A DNA stretch of 64,000 nt from NCBI RefSeq assembly GCF_030936135.1, contig NC_082611.1:7083001-7147000 (forward strand), in the 5' to 3' direction. This document shows positions 14,201-26,200 of this stretch, in pieces (the first letter of the stretch is position 1; the number at the start of each line of letters is the position of its first letter). Below the pieces are notes generated by a model. The model saw only the letters and a list, made by a program, of their open reading frames with translations. It was not told the DNA's origin and made no database searches. This stretch comes from Gavia stellata. Lineage: Eukaryota > Chordata > Aves > Gaviiformes > Gaviidae. The translations under genes were made by a program, and so were the position numbers.

Positions 14201-17200
14201 GGGCAAAGATTTTTCTTTTGTATGCAGTTTGTTGGTTTTTTCTTTTACTGATCCCATTTACTGAAAGATCTAGTGAGAGGAAATTAGGTTTAAAATCGTT
14301 CATATACTGAGGGAATTTTGTACAGAGGCCGATTGGGTGGGTGGGAACGGGCTATTCTGCTAAATCTGTAAATGTTATTTAATAAGTTTCCAATAAAATT
14401 GGATGTACGAGGAAACGATTTATTGTTGTCCAACAGTAAACAGAAGAAACCCTTGACTCCAGACTGTACAATGCAATTTTTGGAAGACTTTTAAATCACA
14501 CTTGTATTTTGATTGAAGAATTGATGATTCTGGATTCTTCCTTAGCGTAAGTTGGACAATGTCTCCTTCTCTGTGTATTTTTTTTTTTTCCAGACTGCTG
14601 CGGGAACAGTGGATCAGAGCCAAATACGAACGAAAAGAGTTCATTCACAGCGAGAAGCAGGAGCCTTATTCTGCAGGTAGTGAAAGACACTTTTGGCAGA
14701 TAAGTTTTTTGATGTCCAGCACCTTCCATTTCTTTTGTTTCTATTTTCTTTATATTGATTATTGCTCGTATGTCGCTAAGTAGGAGGAGAAAGTGTGGTC
14801 TTTTGGGAAAGATTCCTCCTGGCATTCCCTGTATTTGATTAGGAATATTGGAAATTTTAATACCTGATAGAAATAAATCAGTTATCAAGAGTCTTTCTGT
14901 TGACTTCCATGGGCTGTTCACCACCAGCAAGTCAGATAAAGTATCAGTGAGTTCTTTTCTGATAGCGGGAGGCATGAAACTGGATTGAAATGGAGATAAG
15001 GGTGTTTGTCTCATCAAGGTGACTTTTGCTTTGGAAAGATGAAGTAGGATTATAGGCATGGTTTGGTTAATGGTAGATAAGTGTGCCAGGTCCCCCACTC
15101 TTCCCAAATCTCTGTTACTGTCTTTCTACAATAATTCAAGTGTCGTCAGCAGGACCTGGTCTCCTTGTAGTATAATAAACGCACGGTGTTTTGCAATGGC
15201 AAAGTCCCAGCACATGTGACGGGGCTCGTTTCAGCACTCCCCGCACGATGGGCAGAGTGACGGTGGCCTTGCAAAGGGGTGGTTTTGTGGAGCGGTGGAT
15301 TGGATGATTTTCTCGCAGAAAGGCAGAATTTGAAGAGGAGACGCAGGGTTTGACCGTGTTTGTTGTGTGGCTGCGCCAGCATAAGGACCGGCATGAAAGT
15401 GCATGAAATTAGCTGGGTATTTCTTTGCTATATGTAAGTGGCATTTAATTTATTCTGCATATTAAGTAGTTGACACCAGCTATGTGCTTGGATGACTCTG
15501 GGATAATTTTATGAGCAAAGACCATGTTACAGATGAAAGGTTAAGATATTATTTCCATACTGCTTTTCAAGACTAATAATAAGCAGGTAGCTCCAGCATT
15601 TTACTGTTATTAAAACCGCAATTAAAATCTGATCTCATATATTCTCAATTTATGTTTAGAGCATTTCTGCTCTGCTATTTTGTATACATGAGGCATGCAC
15701 GTAGTGTGTGGGGAGTATCCATAATCATACGTAGTACATTGTGCACACTTTTTTTTTACATTTTCAAAGTGGTTTGCTGGAGTCGGATGTGTTCTAGTAG
15801 CAATAAATAGTTTGATTTCTTAGATAATTTTGGAATATATCTGCCAATGTGTGTATAACGTTCACCCAGGAATAATGTTTCCAATTTATACTCTAACTTG
15901 TAGATATAAAAGCCTGGATTCAACTAGGTACTTCAGGCAAATGCATAATGATTAGTCCTTTCGACTCCAAGAAGAGTGTGTACCTGGTTAAAGTGGAGTA
16001 GGTGCTTCAGTGCGTGTGGGAAGAAGGGCAGCATGTTCTGAGATCTCTGAAAAATACTATAGGAAGAGTTCAAATGGGAGTTTATTTTAGCAGTGTATTT
16101 TGTAGGTGTTCTTCAGTAATGCAGCTGCGTAATATTTAACTGCATGGTGAAATGATAGGGTTTTCTCCCCTCTCTTTGAAGTTCAAAAGCCATTCAGTGC
16201 AGAAGAGAAGAGAACGGGGTAAGCCATTTTAAATGAACAGTGCTCTCAGGAGGAGGAGGGGAAGGGAAGGCAGGCTGGGGGGCATCTTGTAGGTTGTGTA
16301 TGAGTGCTTTTAGGTTGTATATTGTCTGAGAATTGTACCATTGTTAAAATCCAGCGTAGGAGCCGTGCAAATGACCTCTGCAACCAGGATGTCAGTTGTT
16401 GATTCTTCTGCACAGTAAATTCAAAGGGGAGCTTTGGCCAAGTGGTTTCTCCGTAGGATGACCAGGTTGTTGTTACAACAAAACAAAGCTGGGGACACAC
16501 ACCAAACTTGCATGCCAACTTTTCACTTCTGCTGAGCCATAACAGCCCCCAGGTGTGGTTGCACACCTGTACTTCACCCCATGCCTAACAGCGCTCCTTC
16601 TTCCGGACTGCATGATGTAACTTGGTTGATGATGCTGTTTTCAGCTCTTTGGCTGTTATGCCGGGAGTCAGTTGTTTCCCACAGTTGTGGCTTGAGAAGG
16701 GAACCCAGGGAAAATCCTGAGTCCTGTAGGAAAGCAGCATGCTGGAGATCACAGATTCATAGAATCATTTAGGTTGGAAAAGACCCTTAAGATCATAGAG
16801 TCCAACCGTTAACTTAACGTCACCAAGTCCACCACTAAACCATGTCCCTGACAGAGATGTTCCCGTGTGCCTTGGGACAGTTCTTGTATCGCCCAGATGA
16901 AAGGGGGGTGTTTCATCATTGTATCGTACGTGGTGCTGGACCACCAGTTTGCCCAGCTGGTGTAGACCAGTGCCATTCAAGCTGGTCTGAACCGCGCTGT
17001 CCATGAGCCCTCCAAGACAGGCTGGAGCTTGGTGCTTGCAGAAGCAGCTCAGCCGGACCGAGTGTCCCGGCTCTGCCCTTCTCACTGCTTGTGGGGGTTG
17101 ATACAGCTTAGTGGCCACACCAGCGGTTTGGAGGGTGCACCCTGCGTGGGGTGGACCTCCTGTGCCTGATTATGCTGGGCTCAGCACAGCTGGGAACCAC

Positions 17201-20200
17201 AGAGGATCTGGGATGTTGCTTTCCACTAATGACCTCCAGAACTGCCTGTGAACGCACCGACACAAGGATGCCCTCCTGCCCGCCGCACATCCACTTGAAT
17301 GTATGTATATCTCTTTTTCTTTCTAATTCTAGACCATTTTTCTCACCATTCTGAATTCCCTGGAGAGGTGTTAGATTACCAGTTTCTAAGCATGAAACAT
17401 TTTGTTGCTAATAGAGACATCGGTATCCATTTTCTCATGTTTGTTGAAAGACTTATTTCCATTTTCCAATCCCAGGGGCAATTTTGCATTCTGATATTTG
17501 TTCAATAATTGCATAAAAAATAAGAAAATGCTATCTTTGAGTAGTTCTGAGCAACATCCTTTTCCAGGCAGCTTGACAAAACCCTGGTCAGAAATTCAAT
17601 GTCTTTCAGAAAATCCTTTGGGGAGAGGCTATCTGGAGCCTGTAGATGCCAAGCAGAAACTATCACAGCCAAACTGACAGACTTAGGAGAAATGAGTCTC
17701 GGGACAGGAGTGTCAGATGCGCAGGTCAGAGCTGAGATGGTCATACAGGGAAGCCTGGCAGGAGGATGCAGCAAACTCTTCAGCTGCTGGTGAAGAGCAC
17801 AAATAAGAGGTAGTGTGGGATGCAAAGGCAACAAGCTGCCCCGAAAGGTCTTGCATAGCCCCTGAACTGATGGGAAACATCTGCCTCGTGAGATACAGAA
17901 CGATGCAAGGTAGCAGAACCAGAATTGGGGAACAAAGACACTTTGGACGTGCAGAAGTCCCCGGTGTGGGCAGCGCTGAGCATTGAAGCCAGCCCTCGAG
18001 CCTCACCCTGGAGAGGAGCTGTGGCCATAGATCCGTGGGTCCTGGTTCAGTCCCTGCATCAGATGTCCCTTCTCAGGGATGTGCTGTTATATGTGTAGTC
18101 ACAGCTGCTTACCTGTGGTAGAAGATTGCAGTGGAAATTCCTGTAAGGGTGTTTTTAGAGGTTTTCTTGCTCCCCCAGGAAGCCTTGGAGCACAAGCCCA
18201 TGCGCTATTCACAGCTTTCAGCTCCTCTGCCCCCAGTTAGTTTTTCAAACTCTGATGGTTTCATTCCTCCAAAAGAGCCATCATTAATGAGTATATTAGC
18301 ACCATTGGTTTTAGTGTGAGGAGTCAGTTTGAGTTCAGATAGTGCAGGGAGATTAGTAAAACAGTGATTAAATGCTTCGGTGATCCACTATCAATTCTTA
18401 GAAACACCCTTTTATACATTTGAGCTCTTAATTCAGCTGTAGCATGAGAGCTAAATAATTTGTTTGTCCTAGCCAGACTTTATGAAGCAAAACATTATTT
18501 ACACCCCAGCAATCCCGATTAACATCGTGGTTCACATCCCTTCCACTAGTGGAATTACTGTCAGTCTCCAGCTAATTATCCCTTTTAACAGAGTTTAATA
18601 GGCACGGGTGCTGAATTCTCCTAGAAATAGAGGATGGTGGTAATTGCCATCAAAGTCTGGATCTGGATCTCAAGGCAATTGAAAGGTTTGATAATTTTTA
18701 GGAACATTTTGTTCAATTTTAAGAAGCTTGGACATTTTCCCCCTCTGTTGATAGGCAGCAGTTATGGCAATGCTTTCCAAAAGTCCTGCTAAAAGTTAAT
18801 TCATATGGGTGCTTTTGATTCCTCTTAATCAAATGGATTTATTTTATCCAAGGGAGGCATGGAGGAAGCAAAAGGGAATGAGTGTTTGCCGAGCTGGAGC
18901 ATTATGATATTATAAACTGGTCAAGGTGCAGCTGCTCTAATGCGTCTCAGGCCACAGATGAGAGAACGGGACGTGCATGTGGCCAAGAGAGAGCAAAAGG
19001 GAGTCATTTGCTCTTGTGAACTTGGCTTTGGCTCCTGATGGACCCATCTCGATACCGCCGGGGTGACAGGAGGAGGAATCGGTGCCCTGGGAGGAGCCGA
19101 AGCCCAGCCTGGGAGGGGTGGTGGGCAGGGTTAACACATCTTTGGGTCTTTGCTTTAACATTAGAAAATGAAGTGGGAGAGCTCTTAACACCAGGTGTTT
19201 AATCTCTTAATGCTTGTCAGGAAAAATGGTTTAACTTCACCGTTAAGACCGTGAAAGCACCTATCCATGGGATAGATGGTGGAGGAGCAGTCAGGGACAG
19301 GAGAAGATTCACAGTAGGGTACAGCTGATAAAAAGTGCTGCTACCAGCTCTGCACACCAGTACAATTCCCTTGCAGTAGGACTGGGGAACACCGGTTTTC
19401 CCTTGCTCACGGCAGATGCTGTTGCATATCTTTCTGGTGAGACATTTGGTTCCCAAAGGCATTCAGGATGGGAATGCATCATTTGCAAGGGAGAAGGATA
19501 ATAAATGCCAACAAGCATCCCTGCTTTCATTCTTTAGTCATGGGAGGCTGGAGCTCCTCAGCTGATGTAAATTGTCATAGGTCCCATAAAAATGGTGGAG
19601 GAATTCAGATTTCCACCAGCTGAAGATTTAAACCCCATCCTTTGGGGTGGAAGTTGGAGGAGGCATTGATTATTTGATTGGTAGTTATATAGCTGGGTGG
19701 GATGGCCTGTTGGATGGCAGAGTGAAGTAATATGGTGTTATTGCAACTTTAGATGGCCTGAGAGCTTCCATTGGAGCAACTGAGAGCTAGAAAATATAGG
19801 CGAGATTTTGGGCGTATTAGCAAAGTCAAAGATGATTGGGGCTTTAGCCTCTGTTGGCATGTATTGCTGTATTTATAGCACTATGGACTAGATCTTATTG
19901 TCATTATTTGGGTGAGCTCTAGGTTTACCCGGGTAGTTATAAAGGGTAGTATTTGTCTGAAGGTGCCTATTTGCTTGTACTATCTTCTGTCAACTCCCTA
20001 AAGATTACTTGGCTAATATGTTATTTTGTATTTGTCTGCAAATATGATGGCAAAATAAATTATGAGACATGAAAGAATACCCTAAAATAGTAAAATCTCT
20101 TAATTTGCACTTTCCATTCCATGTGGTTGTTGCGTAATTTGAGCAGCAGTCTGAATTAATTTTCCCCTGCACTTGCACCGTTGGAAGGAGCTCTGACTGC

Positions 20201-23200
20201 AGAGGGCTAGAGAAAATGCACAGGACATAAATACCTTCTTTCTCAGTATGAGAAAGATACCGTTACTAGTTCGGTCTGACCCACAGTGATGTAACGCAGT
20301 TTATTTTGGGCCTCACCAGACAAAGTGGTGAGCACTGTTGCAGTTAAAACCCAATTATTTTAACCGACAGAGCTCATCCTCTGCTGTCTCTTGCTGTGTT
20401 TCAGCTAGCTAGCGGGGAGCTACGAGTGTCAGAGTGGCACCGGCTCCGCCGTGTGTTTTTCACAACCTCAGAAGCAAAGCTCCTCTCTCCCGCTGCGCAT
20501 GCTGCTGAATTACAGGGCTGAGCAGCACCCAGAGAGCAAACCAGTGCTAACGGCAACCTGAAAGGGCACGGGTTTTATTGGACGTCAGGCAGCCCGTAGC
20601 ACCAGGGGGTATCTGCCAGGCAACCACAGCAAAGAAATAAAGCATCGGCTTGAGGGCTCCTGGTGTCATTTGCTAAGATGTTAATGCATGTGGTCTTTAA
20701 GGAGGTGCTCGTGCAGAAGGGAGTGTGAAGCCATACGTGAACCTGCACCATCCCCTTTGCTTTGCAAACACATGCAGTAAAACCCGGCGCTGGACGTGGC
20801 ACGGGGGAGAGGAGATTCAGTTGCGTGGTGTTGGTGGGATGATGGGTGGCCACGGGCCAGCGGTGTCTTCTGAGCCGTGGTTGTCTGCAAAAAGAGAGGA
20901 GGAGAGCGCAGGGGGAAGGAAGGAGATGGGAGACCGCAGGGTGGCAGCCGCTCAGAACTGCGGCAAAGGGAAGGTGTTCAGGAGTTTCCCTGCAAAACAC
21001 TTTTTGTTCTTTTTCATCAGAAATTGTTGCAGGAAATGGCCAACTTCAGTGAATTCACAACTTCAAAATGCAATTAGAGAATTACAAACTTACTATTTGC
21101 CAACTTTTCATTTGTGGGCAAGGAAGAAAAGCGTATAGAAAATTTCAGAAGGTCAAATTGCTGAAACAAGAAGCGACCGATCTAATGGTTTTATTTTTGA
21201 ATCGTGGTATGTTGAGAGTTTCTGAGAGGTTGACTTATTTCTGTTATAGTCTTTAATCTCTCGGAAAAACACTGCCTCTTCCCCAGCCAGCAGCACTCCC
21301 TCCTCCCAGCTATTAGCAGAGCACAGCCTGGGGCTCTGGGAAGGGGAGCTGGGGAGAGCAGAGGGCTTTGCAGGGGAGCAGGGCTGCGTCCCGGGGAGGT
21401 GGGCATGGACACGGTTCAGTTCGTTTGCGCTACAGCCTGCTCTGATAGGATGTGGTGCCAAGGATGGGTTGTGCCCATCAGCCAGGATCAGAGGAGCGGA
21501 GAGCCCATCTCAACCCTACAAGGATGTGGTGGTGCTGCGGTGTTGGGAGGGTGGGTCTTGGGAAAGACTGGAAGCTCATCTCCCATCACTGTCCTTGGGG
21601 GTGGTGGCTCTCTGCCTTAGAGAGTAGGACTTTCACCTGATATATTTGGTATTAGAGCTGTCTGGAGCAGCCTAAAAGAGTCCATGGAGCGATCGCCAGT
21701 TAAATGCTGTGCTCTGGGGCTAGCAGAGCCCGCTGTGTGTCTGGGGTGGGATCGCATCCCCTGACCCTGCGAAGAGGAGGGGGGTCCTTGCTGGGCCGCA
21801 GGCTCGGGGGAGCGGGGCATCGTCTGTGCAGTCAGCAAGATTTTTATGCTGCAAACTGCTGGGGATAAAGTAGTGAAAGAGAGCATGCTGCTCAAAGGAG
21901 AGACGTTTTCTCCAGCATCCTTTCACATACACATACACATACTTGCCTGTGCCAATAAATCACTGCCCTGCAATACAGCCTTCTCAGGCTTGGCTGCAGC
22001 TCCCTTGCGGGGAAGGACGGTTGAAGCGAAACAGAAATTGATGCTGGTGAAAAGTCTTAAAGAAAGAGACATGTGCAAAGTCTCAGTTCAGGGCCCTGTA
22101 GTGGTATCAAGGTTGTGGCAGCAGGTTGTTTCCGGATTTGGACTTCCATGAGAGGTGCAAGAGAGGCAAGGGAGTTGGTTTGGGTTTTTTTTTTTTCCCC
22201 TGCCCTATTTCTGCCTTGGCTGGTGTGAATCTGCGTTGCTCTGTTGATGCTTGTGCTGGTTTATGCTGTCTAAAGCCACTAACACGGGAGTCTGCTCCCT
22301 CCTGTTAGACCTGCTCCGTGGTCAGAGCATCACGCCGTGGGTAGTGAGATGCCCTTCCTCATGCTAAGCCCTGGCAACGTCTCATGAAATGGTACTGTGG
22401 GAACAACTCAACACAGATGACACAAAGCTGTTGTGTGAAACCGTCTCCTTGCAAGCGGGGAGAAGTGCCATAGATGCTTCCTGTAGCATCCTTTAACTGC
22501 TGACGAGACAAGCTTGTTCAGTAAAATAGTCGAATCGAAACTCTATTCTTGCAAAGGCGTTATCAGCTAAATCAAGAGCTGCTTTTAGCACTGGGGATGA
22601 TTTGAGCCAGCTAATGTGTGTGGCCAGGATGGTACCCAGCTGCCATCTCAGCTTCTCTCATACAGACCAGCATGAAAATCATTTCATTGCCATTTTTTCC
22701 CCAAATGCAACCCACATCCTCGGCTGATGTTCCTGTTTATGTTTCCACCAACTCCAGGGAAGCTCTCCTGGCTTTTCCCAGGTGAAGATCTGTGGGTGGC
22801 CAAGGTGATGCTGTGCTAAGTGCTGTGCTAAGCTCTGTGCCAATGCAGAGCAGTATGGCAGTACAGCTGGGTGTAAGGTAAGAGCAGGCAGATGTCGGCC
22901 CCTCGGGGAAAAAAGAGGCAGCACCCCGCTACAGGGGTGGTTCTGCAAAAAGCAGGGGTGAGGCTGACTTTTAAGCCTGTGAATTATCCCATTGCTTTAT
23001 AAGCAAGAAAGAGTGGAGTGTTTAGCAACTACAGGGAGCTACAGCTGGCTGAAATTGTCCAAGATGCTGAGAAGCCAGAGGGGGAGATGGACGGACGATG
23101 CTCACATAAGCTTTGGTTCCTTAGGAAACCAAGCTCTCAAGAGCAATAAGAGAAACCACGTGATAAAAGCAACCGTTTCTAGGCTTATCGGCAGCAACTT

Positions 23201-26200
23201 GCTGGGCTTTGACCGGGGGGGCTCCGGTGTGCGCTGTAGGAGACCGTGGTGGTGCAGAACAAGGTTACCTGCCCAGCTCACTCCTCGGCAGCAGAGCCTC
23301 GCGAGACACGGGGTGCACCGGTGTGCGCAGGAGCATCCCGCTGCCTTTCGGGAGGTGGGGGGCATTTGGCTGGTATGGGTTTGGTGTGTGTCTGAAATAA
23401 TCTACCATCATTTCCATGCTGTGCCTGAACACCGGCGTGGCTGCCAGTGCGAGGGCGGGTGTACCTGGCCATGGTGCGGGGCAATGCACGGGTCTCTCAT
23501 ATGACCTGACAAGGTATATAAATACTTCAGCATTTTTTTTTTTCCCCCTTCCACCTTCTCTCCCTTCCCTCAGTCCCCTACGCACTTACAACATCTCCTC
23601 ATGATAAAAATAGCCTTTGGTGTCAACGCGGGGCTGAGCGGAGCCGCTGTCGCTCTGCCTGCCCTTTGTTGGAGGGGCTGCGGCACAAACCCGGGGGCAG
23701 CTCCTGTGAATGTTCAGTCCCGGAGCAGATCTGCTGACTAACGTGACTGGCTTTGCAATAGCAGCTCGGAGCGGTTTGTAATTGGGCCATAAGCACTTCG
23801 TTTAGAAAAGGCGGTTTATAATCTCCGCTACCTGTTTGGTCTTTTGAGCAGTGGAGAAATCTTTGCAATGGTTTGTATTAATGTACCCAAAGCCTTCCCC
23901 AAAACCTAGTGATGGCCATGGAGGCATTTCTGGTGACAGCAGAGAGACTTGAAATGTCATTCTATAAACATTAAGTCACATTAGACTCTGAATACCAGAA
24001 TAAAAGTTTTAGAGCCACATAATGCTGCAAAGTTATAAGTTGCCTTTAAAGCCCAGCCTGCATTATGTGTAAAGTAAACAGTCTGTAAAGTGAATAGTAC
24101 CATAGAAATAAAGAGTTTATTTTCCCCTCATTTTGTTTTTTGGCTGGCGCATTTCCCATAATGCCAGTGACTTACACCATATATAGAAATTGAGGAAAAG
24201 CCTAATTATAACTGGCTCTTCTGACATTTTTTGAGTCGAACTTCTGAAACTACTGGCTACATCTGTAATCTCGATCCAAAGGTCTGAGTTTTTCAGGAGT
24301 TTCTGTGAGTGTAAATCTCTATTTAACCTCAATGCACATGTGGCTGATGGGCAAACAGAGCTGTCAAAACCTTTAGCAGGCCTTGGTCTTAGTCCATAGA
24401 AAGGAATTTTCAATATAAAGAAACCAGTTAATTTATTTCTACTTATTAGCCTCGAAGAGGAGTTGCTGCTTTGCTCCGACCGCTTTTCAATGTCACTGTT
24501 ATCTGATGCTAGTTGTAAAATGGATTAAATTATCTTCTGATGCTTGAAAGGCTCAAGTATCAGAGCTGGGCTTTGAGAGAAGCTCCGGCATTTTCTGCCA
24601 CTATCCCTCTTTGATGGGAAGCACTTGTTTTCATGATGCAGGGCTGCAGCGTGCGTCGGAAAGATGCGGCTGACGCGAGATCTGCAGAGCATCCCTTGCT
24701 GTGAGGTGCTTTTTGGTACCATCCTTTTAGCCCCGGCTTAGAGGGATCTAAGCAGATCATAGACCTAGAGATGGAAATAAGAAAATAATAGTTGTGTGGC
24801 TAAAAAGCAGCAAAACTCAGGGTAGCCCAGTGTTTTGTTGAACGTTCACGTAGACTATTGTGAAGCAGAGATTTGGATGTGAAAGAGGAGATGTTTTGTG
24901 GTAGGAAGTCGTGACACCAGTTCCCTGCAGTGTGTGCTGGTTCTTGGTGTGCACGCTAGGATTGCATCACTGGTGCCTTCTGTTAAATCGCAGTTTCCAG
25001 TAAATTCCCAGCAGCCAGTTCCGGTATTTGGCTGAACCAAAGCACCAGGTTTGACTCTTACTGGATTTCAGCAAAATTGTGTTACAAATCTCTGCGCTCG
25101 ATCCTGCCCTTGGCTCTAAGATACTGGCTGTTCGCTCCCAAAGTCTGGCTGCATTTTCACTCTCCCCAGCTGAAACTACGAGCAATTCTTCTGCTTGGCA
25201 CTGATACCCCCTTGCAGTTTGTGTTTGCACCCTGGGGGAGCTGGAGATGAGGACTGACCTCAGAAGGCGGCTGGATTTATGTCTGACAGAGGAGCCCAGG
25301 GCGCAGGGATGCTGCACCTCTTTGGCGTGGACCTCTGCCCCATCTCACTGTCCCAGAGTATAAAATAATTTGGCACCGCAGCCTGCGGCACGCAGGGACC
25401 GTACCAGGCAATTTGGCTTCTTGGCTGAGTTTTGCAGCCTGCCGTGAGCTTGGTGCTGTGCAAGCTCTGCCGACACATCTCTCGTGGTCCTTGGAGCAGC
25501 GGGGAGGGTGGCAGGGAGGGATGCGGGAGGGCAGGCTCAATGGCAGCTAACTGGCAGCAGGGCTCTAACCCTCTCCAAAAAGGATGCAAATCTCATCGCT
25601 GTTTGCATTTCAAGGGAGTGTAGGAGCATTTTTGCATTTCAAGGGTGTGTAAGAGCACTATGTGCAGATTGCATCCAGTGCTTTGGGTGCTGTACGGATG
25701 CACTGAAAAAGCAGCCCTTGTCCAGAGAGGTTATAATCCAAAAGCATTTAGCAGAGAGGTGCATATGTGAGTGTCCAGATGGAAATTGCAAACCCTGCAG
25801 TTCTCCCAAGCCAGTACCAAGGTTACTGGAGGCTGATGTGCTGTTGTCAGGAGGGGGTTAAAGCATGAGCATCCCTCCAGCGAGCAACCTTGCTGGGGAC
25901 AGAAACCTCCTTCTCCTGCTGCCGGAGCCACAGAGAGGGCTTCTGTTCTCTGGGCACTGACATCAGCCCCCGGCCGGGACTTGAGTCACGCCGGGAGCCA
26001 GGCTCGGCAGGCACTGGTCCCCAGGCACTGCCTCCCCGCACCCCTGGGTGGGCTCTCCTGCGGCTGGAGAGAGCTGTTAGACATGTCACTTACTGTGGGG
26101 ATGGTGCTTCTTCAGAGCACACGTGGTCCTGGGCTTGGCGTGCCTCGCTCGGTGGGTTCGAGCCCCTGGGGCTTGGTCCTTGCCAGCGCAGCCGCCTGGC

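Noticed and set aside
14496..15107. Minus-strand open frame of 203 codons
   Set aside because: It is antisense to ADAP1 exon 4 and its flanks. The conserved protein is on the plus strand with proper splice sites.
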